A stretch of DNA of 64,000 nucleotides, taken from contig JAGFIU010000031.1 of assembly GCA_024103355.1 (NCBI GenBank), positions 1 to 64,000 on the forward strand, written 5' to 3'. Position 1 is the stretch's first letter. Each line of letters begins with the position of its first letter. The DNA is from Bacteroidota bacterium (lineage in GTDB: Bacteria; Bacteroidota; Bacteroidia; NS11-12g; UBA955). The notes below the pieces were generated by a model, which did not search any database, had not been told where the DNA came from, and saw only the letters and a program-made list of their open reading frames with translations. Below are positions 8,655 through 18,863 of the stretch, piece after piece. Both the position numbers and the translations under genes were made by a program.

Positions 8655-9328
8655 CGAATGAACAAGTTCCTATCAAAACAGATGGAGAACAGATAGTTGC
8701 CAAAGCTCTTAACACTCTCAAGATTAAAGAGGCTCCAAAAATAGAACTTCCGGCTATCAAAGTTCCCAGAAGAGAAGAAAACAATAATACTTCATCATTA
8801 TCATCTCATACTCAAGAAGATAATCCAATCTCTCAGAACACAACCCCGAATGAACTAGTAATTGATGACGAAGCGCTTAAGGTTGATTCGGATTCACTCA
8901 CAGATTCTGAGTTACTTTTAGAAAGTAAACTTGAGGGATTGTCAGATAAAAATAATAATCAAGTTGAGACCTCTGATAGTGATTTCATACAAAATCTATT
9001 GAAAGAACTTAGCAAGCAATTTTTGAGTGATGGAAAAAATTATCTTGCAACCATAATTTCAAATAGCAATGCCGAATTATTAGAAGAAAAATTAATAATT
9101 TCAGTGCCTGTTGGGCTTAATAATGAAAAACTAAATAGTGAGAAACTCTTTTTAAAGCAATTTTTCTCGCAAAAAATATCCAACATTGAGTTTGATTTGG
9201 AATTTGTCGAAATAAAAAATCAAATACAATCTAATATTCCTTATACAAATGAGGACAAATTGAACAAAATATTGGAAGAGAATCCGGAATTTAAAGAGTG
9301 GGTAAAAAAACTTGATTTGAGATTTTAG
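7548..9328 (+). CDS. dnaX: DNA polymerase III subunit tau (dnaX full product, through a -1 frameshift)
   Basis: The clamp-loader gene is split in two frames. The zero frame runs 7548-8654, and the -1 frame is open from the A10 run at 8633-8642 to the TAA at 9326-9328. The joined product is 593 residues, a normal length for DnaX in this phylum. Walker A GPRGVGKTT is at 46-54, the Walker B region DEVH at 115-118 and the SRC arginine-finger motif at 157-159. The -1 part (SDEIANEQ...) supplies an acidic linker and a C-terminal domain ending EFKEWVKKLDLRF, as in other Bacteroidota tau proteins. The zinc-binding cysteine cluster found after ARILAK in most DnaX proteins is absent (INSSGEDDPNKDYSFN instead). 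A miscounted homopolymer would also explain the split. Confidence 0.85.
8633..8643 (+). other. Candidate frameshift or transcription-slippage site in dnaX
   Basis: Ten A residues (8633-8642) followed by G, read in the zero frame as CTA AAA AAA AAA GTG. Both tandem AAA codons can re-pair after a -1 slip, and runs of nine or more A also permit RNA polymerase slippage. The zero frame ends four codons past the run (GTG, ATG, AAA, TAG), while the -1 frame stays open for 228 codons. Only weak downstream pairing was seen (CTATC/GATAG), so transcriptional slippage is at least as likely as ribosomal frameshifting. Confidence 0.6.
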
Positions 9329-9332
9329 CTTA

Positions 9333-10067
9333 TTATCTTACTTCATATTCTAACCTAACAGTAATAGTTGCAGTCTTTCTCTTTGATGAAGTATTAAAAG
9401 AGCCGCCCCAAGAATACTCTTCAGATGAATTTTGTGCAACTATTTGGAATACTCCCAAATTTGCACTCTTTAACCTACCTACATTGCTTCCTGCGTTTTC
9501 AGCAATTTTTTTTGCTCGTAAATTGGCATCTTTTGTAGCTTCTTCAATCATTTTAATTTTCAACTCAGTCAATTTTGTATAATAATATCTGGGCAATTCT
9601 GAATTGAGTGAAACTCCCATTTTTATTAATTCTGAGATTTCTCTGGAAACTGCTTCAACTTTATCTACGGCATTTGATTCAATCTGTACATCTTGTTGTA
9701 ATCTATATCCGGTAAACGTTGACTTAATAACTTTCCAACCTTCTTTGTCATATTCATTATCGTATTCTTCATTAACAGAAATAGCAGAAAAGATAATCTC
9801 GTTTTCTTTTATTCCATTTGATATCAAATAACTTTTTATGGTTTCTCTTTTGTTATCAAGATCTGAATAAGCATCTTTGAGGTTCATATTCTTGGAAGAG
9901 AAAGACCCATCCCATACGATCAAATCAGATACAAAGTCCTGACTTCCTAACCCTGTAACAGAAATCGTATTATTACCTTTATTTCTATTCTGATAAGCAT
10001 TTGCAAATGCAAATGCAGCAATGATGACGGATAATGCAATAACAATACTCCCTATGTTCTTTTTCAT
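9333..10067 (-). CDS. SIMPL (DUF541) domain protein
   Basis: 244 residues from ATG at 10067; a TTG-started extension to 10088 would cover its promoter. An N-terminal anchor (IGSIVIALSVIIAAFAFANAY) is followed by the SIMPL fold. It opens with ISVTGLGSQDFVSDLIVWDGSF, has the repeated SNGIKENEIIFSAISV block, and ends with AKKIAENAGSNVGRLKSANLGVFQI and a basic RKTATITVRLEYEV strand, all typical of the family. SIMPL proteins are periplasmic or membrane-anchored. Their biochemical role is poorly known, with links to oxidative stress and signalling. The gene converges on dnaX with a 4-base gap. Confidence 0.8.
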   Translation of the reverse strand: MKKNIGSIVIALSVIIAAFAFANAYQNRNKGNNTISVTGLGSQDFVSDLIVWDGSFSSKNMNLKDAYSDLDNKRETIKSYLISNGIKENEIIFSAISVNEEYDNEYDKEGWKVIKSTFTGYRLQQDVQIESNAVDKVEAVSREISELIKMGVSLNSELPRYYYTKLTELKIKMIEEATKDANLRAKKIAENAGSNVGRLKSANLGVFQIVAQNSSEEYSWGGSFNTSSKRKTATITVRLEYEVR

Positions 10068-10085
10068 AATTCTAATATTTCCCCA

Positions 10086-10093
10086 CAAATGTA
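10086..10093 (-). promoter_or_regulatory. Bacteroidota -7 box for the SIMPL gene
   Basis: The minus strand reads TACATTTG (TAnnTTTG). The predicted leader to the ATG at 10067 is about 14 bases. No clear TTG was found 19-21 bases upstream. Confidence 0.5.
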
Positions 10094-10331
10094 TTACTAC
10101 AAGAGCATTTTAAACACTTTAACAAAAGAAAATTTTAACATATATATAAACACTTTTGAATTCGTGCTATCTTATTATTGCTTGGGATAAACTCAATATG
10201 AGCAAAAACTCCAAATTGAATAACAAATCTAAAAGTACAACAAATATCATACAAACATCCAAGCGTAAAAACACTAATGAAATTCACAAAAAACACTCAT
10301 TTTTCTGTGTGGAATCTCCAATATTATTTAT

Positions 10332-10339
10332 TACTTTCG
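10332..10339 (+). promoter_or_regulatory. Possible -7 box for ruvA-sprA
   Basis: TACTTTCG differs from TAnnTTTG at one base and lies 7 bases before the ruvA ATG, which would give a leader of only a few bases. The rest of the 280-base gap 10068-10346 is AT-rich and shows no RNA gene or convincing small ORF. Confidence 0.3.
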
Positions 10340-10346
10340 CACGCCT

Positions 10347-10934
10347 ATGTATGAATACTTGCGAGGAAATTTTAAAAAAGTGACCCCTACTTATATGGTA
10401 ATTGATTGTGCGGGAGTGGGATATTACGTAAATATTTCTTTAACAACCTACGAGGCGCTAAAAGAACAAAAAGAAGGAAGCGTTTTCATACATTTCTCAA
10501 TAAGTGAAAATGCTCAAACATTATATGGATTTGCAAAAGAAGAGGAAAGAATACTCTTCAGAGCTCTCATAAGCGTTAGTGGAGTTGGCCCGGCAACTGC
10601 AAGGATGATTCTATCATCACAATCGACAAATGAGACAATTAATGCAATAGTTAGGGGGAATATTTCGTTATTAAATTCCATCAAGGGAATTGGGCCCAAA
10701 ACAGCACAGAGAATTATTGTAGAATTACAAGATAAATTAGGGAAAATGAGCAGTACAGATACTATTAACACATCAATAGATGCCAATATATCACTAAATC
10801 AAGAAGCCTTGCTTGCTTTAGAATCTTTAGGGTTTAATAAAAATGTTGCATCCAAAGCTATCGGAAAAGTTCTTCAAGAGAGTCCTGAGATTTCTGTTGA
10901 GAACCTAATAAAAAGAGCACTTAGAATATTGTAA
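10347..10934 (+). CDS. ruvA: Holliday junction branch migration protein RuvA
   Basis: 195 residues, the standard RuvA length. It opens MYEYLRGNFKKVTPTYMVID (OB-fold domain I). The two HhH motifs of domain II follow (ISVSGVGPATARMIL and IKGIGPKTAQRIIVEL), then a flexible linker and a C-terminal UBA-like domain (EALLALESLGFNKNVASKAIGKVL) that binds RuvB. RuvA recognises four-way junctions and loads the RuvB motor during recombination. It lies 38 bases upstream of sprA; the ruvA-sprA order is also known from gliding Flavobacterium. Confidence 0.95.
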   Translation: MYEYLRGNFKKVTPTYMVIDCAGVGYYVNISLTTYEALKEQKEGSVFIHFSISENAQTLYGFAKEEERILFRALISVSGVGPATARMILSSQSTNETINAIVRGNISLLNSIKGIGPKTAQRIIVELQDKLGKMSSTDTINTSIDANISLNQEALLALESLGFNKNVASKAIGKVLQESPEISVENLIKRALRIL

Positions 10935-10972
10935 CCCACAGGTAATTAGGATTGTAAAGTCAAGTTATAAAA

Positions 10973-13900
10973 GTGAAAAGAAGAATTTTGGCAAAAAAAC
11001 TCTCTGATAATTTTTCTTCAGAAATTAAGTCTGATAAATTCCTTTTCAAGATTTTCATATTTTTCATTCTCTTTACAATTGCATTTTCCTCAGAAGCAAA
11101 AGTATATAGCGTTGACAGTGCTTCAACCGACTCTAACAGTCTACGTTTTCCTATTAGTAAAAATGGTAAAGGTGGGGGAATAGATCTTCCAAACCCAGAG
11201 AACGTTAAAGAAGAAGTGACTTTTAATTCTACTACCGGGAAATACGAAATTCGAAGAAGAATTGGTAGCCGATACTTGCCCGGTGTGCGAGAGTTATCAA
11301 GAGAAGAATACATGGCAGAGTATTCCAAAAAAATCAATCGCGAATATTTTCAAAATCAAGGTCGAGCTCAAAACTTCTCTCGAGGTGGTAGTAGTAAAAG
11401 TCCCTTATTAGGGATTCTTCCGAATCTGACAAAATTTATGGGAAATGGTTTGATAGAAATTCAACCAACAGGAACAGCAGAATTGACTTTGGGAATGAAT
11501 ATCAATCGTGTCAAAAATCCAAATTTCTCTACTAGAATGCAAAAACCACCTCCACAATTAATTTTCGACCAAAATTTACAGTTGGGGGTTACCGGCAATA
11601 TTGGCGACAGAATAAAAATCGGAATTAAATACGACACAAAAGCTACCTTTGATTTTGAGAACCAAACCAAGTTAGATTGGGTTGGAAAAGAAGACGATAT
11701 CCTAAAAAAGATTGAGCTCGGGAATATTAGCATGCCACTAAACAGTAGCCTTATCCAAGGGGGTAGTAGTTTATTTGGGTTTAGAACCGAAATGCAATTC
11801 GGGCGATTAACTTGGTCAGCTTTATTTTCTCAAAATCGAGGGCAAAGAACAGAACAATCTGTCTCAAATGGTGCACAAACCACAGAATTTAATATTCAGG
11901 CAGACATGTATGAACAGAATCGTCATTTCTTTTTGAGTCAATATTTTTATAACAACTATGACAACGCTCTTTCAAACCTCCCAATCATTAGTTCAGGCGT
12001 TGTTATCAATAGAGTCGAGGTATGGGTAACAAACAAAGGAGGAATGTTTGAAAATACCCGAGATGTAGTTGCTTTTATGGATTTAGCAGAGAGCAATCCT
12101 TACAACAACAATGTTAATACAGGAAATACAACTCCCTACCCCTCCAATGAATTTAATGCTCTTTACTCAACTTTAGCATCTTCAAACCAAGCAAGAAGAG
12201 CAAGCACTTCAATCGATGGTATTACAGCGGCAATCCCAAGTTTTGAACCCGGGTTTGACTACGAATATGTTAACGGTGCAAGAAAATTAAATGAGAATGA
12301 ATATACTCTCAATACAAGATTAGGATATATTTCGCTAAACCAAGCACTCAACAATGATGAGGTTTTAGGTGTTGCATTTGAATATACTTATAATGGTCAA
12401 GTATATAAGGTTGGTGAATTCTCTTCAGAAGTTGCACAAGACATTGACAGCAGGGTTCTGTTTATAAAAATGCTAAAGAGTACGACTGTTAGAACTAAAA
12501 TCCCAATGTGGCATCTGATGATGAAAAACATCTATTCTCTGAATACAAATAATCTAAATCTGGAAGACTTCTATTTTGATGTCGTTTATGCAGACGACCC
12601 ATCCGGGGCAGATCTAAACTACCTACCGGTTGAGAACGTTCCCGGCATAAGTGGAGGTGTACCTTTGCTCAGAGTTTTCAATTTGGACAGAATTAATAGA
12701 CAACAAGAAGCCAAGCCGGATGGGATTTTTGATGCAATTGACGGAATAACAATTAACAGACAACGCGGGCAGGTTATTTTTCCTGTTGCCGAACCCTTTG
12801 GTAGTTTTCTCAAAAACAAATTTGGTGGTGACAGTCTTCTTTCCGAAAAATACACTTTCACATCACTCTATGATTCAACACGCTCATTAGCATCTCAAGA
12901 TGTTTTAAAAAATAAATTTTTTCTCAAAGGAAAATATAAAGGAACTTCAAGTGCTGAAATCATGCTCAATTCAATGAACGTTCCTCCCGGTTCCGTACAG
13001 GTTTTTGCCAACGGAAATAAGCTAAAAGAAGGCTCCGACTATATTGTAGATTACAACATTGGGAAGGTTACTATTCTCAACCAAGGAATATTGTCAAGTG
13101 GTGCAAACATTACTGTATCTTCCGAAAATCAAACAATGTTCAACACCCAGCAAAAGACAATGATTGGTTCCCGTTTTGACTATGCAGTAAACAAAAAATT
13201 AAACCTTGGCGGAACCATCATGCATATGTATGAAAGACCTTTAACTCCAAAAACAATTATTGGAGAAGACCCTTTGATGAATACAATCTTTGGATTTGAC
13301 GGAATCTACAATTCAAAGTCTAGATTTCTAACAAAATTGGTTGATAAAATCCCATTCATTGAAACAAAAGAAGAGTCAAGCATCTTAATCCAAGCAGAAT
13401 ATGCACAGTTAATCCCGGGTAAGCCACGTTCCATTGAAAAAAACGGGGAACGAGGAATCTCATATATTGACGACTTTGAGGCTGCTGAAGTACCTTTTGA
13501 GCTTAGACAACCAATGAATTGGAAATTGGCAAGCATTCCTCAAAAACAACCGGACCTTTTCCCCGAATGGAATAACTCTGTAACGGACAAAACTTCATGG
13601 CTCAACTATAGAAGCCAAATTGCATGGTACACGGTCGACCCAACCTTTTATAGAAATGATCGTAATACTCCTCAGCATATAAAAGATGATATCGAGATGC
13701 AGTCTAATCATTATATGCGAGAAGTTACGATACGCGAGGTGTATCAAAATAGAGAATTGCAACAAGGAGTACCTAACATATTGCCTACATTAGACATCGC
13801 ATTCTTCCCAAAAGACAGAGGTCCTTATAACTACAATGCAAACACGTCAGATTTTAATTCTGACGGAACATTCAACAATCCAACCAAATCATGGAGTGGA

Positions 13901-16900
13901 ATTATGAGAAAAATTGAGACTAATGATTTTGAGGCAGCGAATATTGACTACATAGAGATTTGGATGATGGATCCATTCAAATACAACCCAAATACAACCA
14001 ATAACGGGAAACTATACATAAACTTAGGAAATATCTCTGAAGATATCCTTCCTGACAGAAGAAAATCTTATGAAAATGGATTTCCTAAAAATGAAACTGA
14101 TAGAACTACCATCGATCAATCAACATTCGGATATGTTCCATTATTGCCGCAAATTAATTTTGCATTCGATAACGAAAGTTCATCCAGAACATTCCAAGAC
14201 ATAGGGCTTGACGGACTAAACGATAGTGAAGAAAGGGAATTTTATAAAGAAAAATTCTTAGATTCACTGGCAAATAATTTCGGAACTAACTCGATTATAT
14301 ATAAAATTGCATCCGCTGACCCCTCAGGAGATAACTATCTGCATAGTCGCGACCCGATTTATGACGACAAGAGTGCCAATATTATTGAACGTTATAAAAA
14401 ATACAATAATCATCAAGGAAACTCAACGTTAGAGCTATTACCTGACGGAAGTCCTAAATCATCTACAACAACCCCTGACGCAGAAGACATAAACAATGAC
14501 TTTACAATGAGCCAAAATGAGGATTATTTTCAATACTCAATCGATATTTCTCATAATTCACTTAAAATAGGACAAAACTTTGTAACTGACTCTATATCCA
14601 CAGAAGTAGAACTTAAGAATGGCCAAAAGGATAAGATAACTTGGTATCAATTCAAAATTCCAATCCGAAGCTATAACAAAGTTGTCGGAAATATTTCTGA
14701 CTTTAAATCTATTCGATTTATGAGGTTGTTTATGAAAGGATTTGAAGACTCAGTAATCTTGCGTATTGCCCAACTCCAATTAGTTCGATCCGATTGGCGA
14801 AGGCATCTTTCTTCCCTCAAGAATCCGGGTGTTTCACTTCCTATAGATCCTAATGATAAAACAGTGTTTTCTGTATCAACAGTTAATATTGAAGCAAATG
14901 GAAACAAAAAACCATTCCCATATGTAACCCCTCCAAATACTCCAAGAGAGATTGACCCAATAACTCCCGGTGCTGTAAAGAGGAACGAACAATCCATAGC
15001 GCTTAATTTCTGCAATCTAGCTCCTGATGATGCACGAGGAGCATTTAAAACAATGAATTTAGATATCCGAAATTATAAATACTTAAAAATGTTTGTTCAT
15101 GCGGAAGGCACGGATTTACAAGACAACGAACTAAGTGCATTTATACGACTTGGTACAGACGTGGTTGGAAACTATTATGAGTATGAAATTCCATTAAAAG
15201 TTAGCGAACTATTCAATACAGCAGACAACAATATCTGGCCGCTAGCTAATAATCTAAATTTTGAACTTGAAGAATTCTTTAAAACCAAACAAGAACGTGC
15301 AAATGCGGGTTCCCCAATGTCAAAACCTTTTGTAAGGTTTTTGGATGGAGGAGCAAGAGTAACTTTAATTGGGTTACCGGATTTAAGTAATGTAAGGGTT
15401 ATCATGATAGGAGTTCGCAACCGTTCCAATAGAGAACAATGTGGAGAAGTATGGTTCAATGAACTCAGAGTAACTGATATTTCAAATGGTGGTGGGTGGG
15501 CTGCTACAGGAAGGGTGGTGGCACAATTAGCTGACTTCTCTACTGTTAATCTTTCCGGCAGCATTAAAACCATCGGCTTTGGAGCAATTGATCAAAGACT
15601 TAATCAGCGAAGCCTTACCAACCAATACCAATATGATGTAAATTCAAATATTGAGCTAGGAAAATTTTTCCCACAGAAATTAGGGGTAACAATACCAATG
15701 TTCATTGGCTACAATGAAAATATCATTCGCCCTAAATTCAATCCATTAAACCCTGATATCGAATTAAGTACCACATTAAGTACCATTCATGATGCAGCAG
15801 AAAAAGAAAAAGTAAAACTCGCAGCAGAAGACTTTACCTCCAGATATAGTCTAAACTTTATCAACGTACGAAAGAACAGAGTAGAAAATAAAAAGCAAAA
15901 ACCTTGGGATATTGAAAATTTCAACCTCTCCTATTCTGTTCAAAAACTCTATAGACGCAACCAACAAATTGAAGAACAAATCCAGAATACATACAAAGGC
16001 AGTATTGGTTATATGTTTTCACTGCAACCAAAACCATGGGAACCTTTCAAAAAAATAAAATCAAAACACCTGACACTTATTAAAGACTTCAATCTATATC
16101 TGTACCCTCAATCTGCAAATATTCGTTTGGATATTGACAGGTATTATTCTGAACTGCAAAATCGGAGTAATGACTTATACAACAGTCCTACACCTCGTCT
16201 GTTTGACAAGAATTTTACAATCAACCGATTTTATACATTGGGGTGGCAAATCAGTAGAAATCTCAAATTTGATTATCAATCTACAGCAAACGGGCGCATA
16301 GGCGAACCGGTGGGGCGGCTTGATACAGAAGCTAAGCGCGATTCTGTTCGTAGAGAATTCTTTAGTATGGGAGAACTTTCCGGTTTTAACCAAACCGCCA
16401 ATCTTACATACACCATTCCTATTAATAAAATAAAATTCTTTAATTGGGTGCAAATCAATACACGCTACAGTGCAAACTTTGAGTGGCTACAACCACCACC
16501 CGCAGCACCGGGATTAGGAAGTACTATCCAAAACTCAAGATCAATCAATGGAAATGCAACCCTAAATTTAACTACATTTTATAATAAATTCAAAGTATTC
16601 AGGCAAATCAACTCCCCATCTCGAAATAACCGCCAAAATAACACTCAAGATTCTCCTAAGTCAAATGGCAAGGAGGACAAACAGGATAAAGGAATGTCAG
16701 GTGCTGCTAAAAATATTTTGCGTTTTATTACACTATTCAAACAAATTACTTTTAACTATACATCTACTAGTGGTATTGCACTTCCCGGATTCAACCAAAC
16801 TCCTGACTATTTTGGAAATAATTTTAATACAAATACTCCCGGATGGGACTTTATACTTGGTGGTCAAGACCCTTCTATTCGTTATAAATTAGCCGAACAA

Positions 16901-18064
16901 GGTTTCTTATCTCTTGACCCTCAACAAGCAAATTTCTATACTCAATTAGTTTCTAATTCAATTCAAAGTAAAATTACTGTAGAACCCATAAAAGATATGA
17001 GAATTGACTTTGATTTCAATCTCTCAGAATCAAGAAATATTCAGTCAAACTTCAGATTTGATCCGGACTCAACCGGGACTTTTAGAGATATTGGATTAAG
17101 AGAAGTTGGACAATTTACACGTAGTGGTATATTTTGGCGGACAGCCTTTGACAGACTAGATGGTGATAAAGAATCAAAAGTATTTAATCAATTTAAAGAC
17201 AATCGATATGTAATTGCTCAAAGACTTCAGAACCAAGATAATAGAGTCCAACATGGATGGATTGACAGTACTACAAAATACCCCGTTGGTTATTCCCAAA
17301 TCAATCCCGATGTGCTCATAAATTCATTTTATGCTGCTTATACCGGCAAAAATAATAGCAGAGTTGGTCTAAATATTTTCAAAAAAATGCCTCTGCCAAG
17401 CTGGCGTATGAGTTATAATGGGTTAGGAAAAATCGAAAGTTTAAAGAGATATTTTACAAGCATAAGTCTTACACACTCTTATAACGGTATATATTCATTC
17501 TCTAATTATACAAGCGAATTGAGATATAGTAAAACAGCTCAACCCGAGATTGGAACTGATTTTGTTTCTCAATATCAAGTAGGAAGCGTTACAATTACCG
17601 AAAACTTCTCACCTCTTGCCGGAATCAACATTGCAATGAAAAATGATTGGAATTTCAGATTTGAATATCGTAAGACGAGAATGGTCTCTTTGTTAGTTGC
17701 AAATCAACAACTTACAGAAAATCGCAGAAATGAATGGAGTATTGCTGTAGGATATAGAGCAAAAGAGGTTTTACTCCCAATCCGTTGGCGTGGAAAAAGA
17801 ATTTTCCTTAAAAATGATTTAAATTTCATGATGGACGTTTCTATGATGGACAATGTGATGATTAGACGAGATCTTACTACTCCTCTATCTGAACCGACAC
17901 AAGGCAGCAGAACACTTTCTATCAGACCAACATTAGACTATATGGTTAATGATCATATCAATCTAAGCCTATATTTTGACCACAGAAGAAATAAGCCTAA
18001 AACATCACAAGCATTCCCCACCTCATTAACTGAATTCGGTATTAAGATGCGTTATAACTTATAG
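10973..18064 (+). CDS. sprA: Type IX secretion outer-membrane translocon SprA (Sov)
   Basis: 2363 residues, matching the roughly 2400 residues of SprA. The start is GTG (10973), followed by a basic N-terminus and a signal sequence at about residues 25-42 (FIFFILFTIAFSSEA). The long body carries the family's blocks, such as the LSREEYMAEYSKKINREYFQ region, the GLIEIQPTGTAELTLGMNINRVKNP motif of the repeated SprA N-terminal domain, YIDDFEAAEVPFELRQP, and a C-terminal run of barrel strands ending FGIKMRYNL. SprA forms a very large single-chain barrel through which folded T9SS cargo crosses the outer membrane, and it is needed for gliding and surface adhesin export. No frameshift was seen across 7 kb. 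It follows ruvA and converges on dapF 13 bases away. Confidence 0.96.
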   Translation: MKRRILAKKLSDNFSSEIKSDKFLFKIFIFFILFTIAFSSEAKVYSVDSASTDSNSLRFPISKNGKGGGIDLPNPENVKEEVTFNSTTGKYEIRRRIGSRYLPGVRELSREEYMAEYSKKINREYFQNQGRAQNFSRGGSSKSPLLGILPNLTKFMGNGLIEIQPTGTAELTLGMNINRVKNPNFSTRMQKPPPQLIFDQNLQLGVTGNIGDRIKIGIKYDTKATFDFENQTKLDWVGKEDDILKKIELGNISMPLNSSLIQGGSSLFGFRTEMQFGRLTWSALFSQNRGQRTEQSVSNGAQTTEFNIQADMYEQNRHFFLSQYFYNNYDNALSNLPIISSGVVINRVEVWVTNKGGMFENTRDVVAFMDLAESNPYNNNVNTGNTTPYPSNEFNALYSTLASSNQARRASTSIDGITAAIPSFEPGFDYEYVNGARKLNENEYTLNTRLGYISLNQALNNDEVLGVAFEYTYNGQVYKVGEFSSEVAQDIDSRVLFIKMLKSTTVRTKIPMWHLMMKNIYSLNTNNLNLEDFYFDVVYADDPSGADLNYLPVENVPGISGGVPLLRVFNLDRINRQQEAKPDGIFDAIDGITINRQRGQVIFPVAEPFGSFLKNKFGGDSLLSEKYTFTSLYDSTRSLASQDVLKNKFFLKGKYKGTSSAEIMLNSMNVPPGSVQVFANGNKLKEGSDYIVDYNIGKVTILNQGILSSGANITVSSENQTMFNTQQKTMIGSRFDYAVNKKLNLGGTIMHMYERPLTPKTIIGEDPLMNTIFGFDGIYNSKSRFLTKLVDKIPFIETKEESSILIQAEYAQLIPGKPRSIEKNGERGISYIDDFEAAEVPFELRQPMNWKLASIPQKQPDLFPEWNNSVTDKTSWLNYRSQIAWYTVDPTFYRNDRNTPQHIKDDIEMQSNHYMREVTIREVYQNRELQQGVPNILPTLDIAFFPKDRGPYNYNANTSDFNSDGTFNNPTKSWSGIMRKIETNDFEAANIDYIEIWMMDPFKYNPNTTNNGKLYINLGNISEDILPDRRKSYENGFPKNETDRTTIDQSTFGYVPLLPQINFAFDNESSSRTFQDIGLDGLNDSEEREFYKEKFLDSLANNFGTNSIIYKIASADPSGDNYLHSRDPIYDDKSANIIERYKKYNNHQGNSTLELLPDGSPKSSTTTPDAEDINNDFTMSQNEDYFQYSIDISHNSLKIGQNFVTDSISTEVELKNGQKDKITWYQFKIPIRSYNKVVGNISDFKSIRFMRLFMKGFEDSVILRIAQLQLVRSDWRRHLSSLKNPGVSLPIDPNDKTVFSVSTVNIEANGNKKPFPYVTPPNTPREIDPITPGAVKRNEQSIALNFCNLAPDDARGAFKTMNLDIRNYKYLKMFVHAEGTDLQDNELSAFIRLGTDVVGNYYEYEIPLKVSELFNTADNNIWPLANNLNFELEEFFKTKQERANAGSPMSKPFVRFLDGGARVTLIGLPDLSNVRVIMIGVRNRSNREQCGEVWFNELRVTDISNGGGWAATGRVVAQLADFSTVNLSGSIKTIGFGAIDQRLNQRSLTNQYQYDVNSNIELGKFFPQKLGVTIPMFIGYNENIIRPKFNPLNPDIELSTTLSTIHDAAEKEKVKLAAEDFTSRYSLNFINVRKNRVENKKQKPWDIENFNLSYSVQKLYRRNQQIEEQIQNTYKGSIGYMFSLQPKPWEPFKKIKSKHLTLIKDFNLYLYPQSANIRLDIDRYYSELQNRSNDLYNSPTPRLFDKNFTINRFYTLGWQISRNLKFDYQSTANGRIGEPVGRLDTEAKRDSVRREFFSMGELSGFNQTANLTYTIPINKIKFFNWVQINTRYSANFEWLQPPPAAPGLGSTIQNSRSINGNATLNLTTFYNKFKVFRQINSPSRNNRQNNTQDSPKSNGKEDKQDKGMSGAAKNILRFITLFKQITFNYTSTSGIALPGFNQTPDYFGNNFNTNTPGWDFILGGQDPSIRYKLAEQGFLSLDPQQANFYTQLVSNSIQSKITVEPIKDMRIDFDFNLSESRNIQSNFRFDPDSTGTFRDIGLREVGQFTRSGIFWRTAFDRLDGDKESKVFNQFKDNRYVIAQRLQNQDNRVQHGWIDSTTKYPVGYSQINPDVLINSFYAAYTGKNNSRVGLNIFKKMPLPSWRMSYNGLGKIESLKRYFTSISLTHSYNGIYSFSNYTSELRYSKTAQPEIGTDFVSQYQVGSVTITENFSPLAGINIAMKNDWNFRFEYRKTRMVSLLVANQQLTENRRNEWSIAVGYRAKEVLLPIRWRGKRIFLKNDLNFMMDVSMMDNVMIRRDLTTPLSEPTQGSRTLSIRPTLDYMVNDHINLSLYFDHRRNKPKTSQAFPTSLTEFGIKMRYNL

Positions 18065-18077
18065 AGGCAAAAGAATA

Positions 18078-18863
18078 TCAATCAAGTGATATTTGTCCAC
18101 TAAACACCTCTATTGCAGGTCCGGTCAACCATATATCATCATACCCATGTTCAACCTTATTAAATGAGACAACCAAGTCTCCTCCGGGAGTATGAATAAG
18201 CACCCTGTGATTTCCCATATCAAATTTCATTACTTCTGCATATGCTAAGGCACTTGCTGTAACTCCTGTTCCACAACTCAATGTTTCTGCTTCTACACCA
18301 CGTTCGTAGGTACGCACTTCAATTTCATTAGACTTGATTGAGTGAACAAAATTGACATTAATCCCTTCCTGATTAAATGTAGGAGAATATCTAATCTTAT
18401 GAGCTGCAGGGAGGATATCCAGTGAGCCAACTTCAGGAGTAAAGCTAATGTAGTGAGGAGAACCTGTATCTATAACAAAATCTGAATTATGAAAAAGTAT
18501 ATTTGATACACTACTCATTTTGAGTGAAATAATATTGTTATCAAGAACCATTGCTTTATGTTCTCCGTCAATAGCAAGAAAGTTTAGTTCTCTATTCTTT
18601 CCCATACCAAGCTTGTGTGCAAATGCAGCTAAACATCTCCCTCCGTTACCACACATAGTACTCTCATTGCCGTCTGAATTGTAATAAATCATTTTAAAGT
18701 CGTATCCTGTTAGCTGTTCCAAAAGCATTAGTCCATCGGCACCTATGCCAAATCTGCGGTTACACAAATGCTTAATAGGCAGGCTATTACACTGCCTGAG
18801 CCTATTATCTATTATAATAAAATCGTTACCTGTTCCCTGGTATTTGTAAAAATCAATTTTCAT
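18078..18863 (-). CDS. dapF: Diaminopimelate epimerase
   Basis: 261 residues. It opens MKIDFYKYQGTGNDFIIIDNR. The two catalytic cysteines of this cofactor-independent epimerase are in MCGNGGRC (C71) and ETLSCGTG (C197). It converts LL- to meso-diaminopimelate for lysine and peptidoglycan synthesis in the cytoplasm. Its ATG lies 11 bases inside the end of the anti-sigma-like gene, so it appears translationally coupled to an ECF sigma operon, an uncommon context for dapF. Confidence 0.95.
   Translation of the reverse strand: MKIDFYKYQGTGNDFIIIDNRLRQCNSLPIKHLCNRRFGIGADGLMLLEQLTGYDFKMIYYNSDGNESTMCGNGGRCLAAFAHKLGMGKNRELNFLAIDGEHKAMVLDNNIISLKMSSVSNILFHNSDFVIDTGSPHYISFTPEVGSLDILPAAHKIRYSPTFNQEGINVNFVHSIKSNEIEVRTYERGVEAETLSCGTGVTASALAYAEVMKFDMGNHRVLIHTPGGDLVVSFNKVEHGYDDIWLTGPAIEVFSGQISLD

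Noticed and set aside
8643-8720. Stimulatory hairpin after the dnaX slippery run
   Set aside because: Only weak five-pair options (CTATC/GATAG) exist; not enough to claim a structured frameshift element.
10156-10383. 75-codon open frame upstream of ruvA
   Set aside because: Overlaps the likely ruvA promoter and the ruvA start, has low-complexity Asn/Lys/Ser content and no recognisable family or ribosome site.
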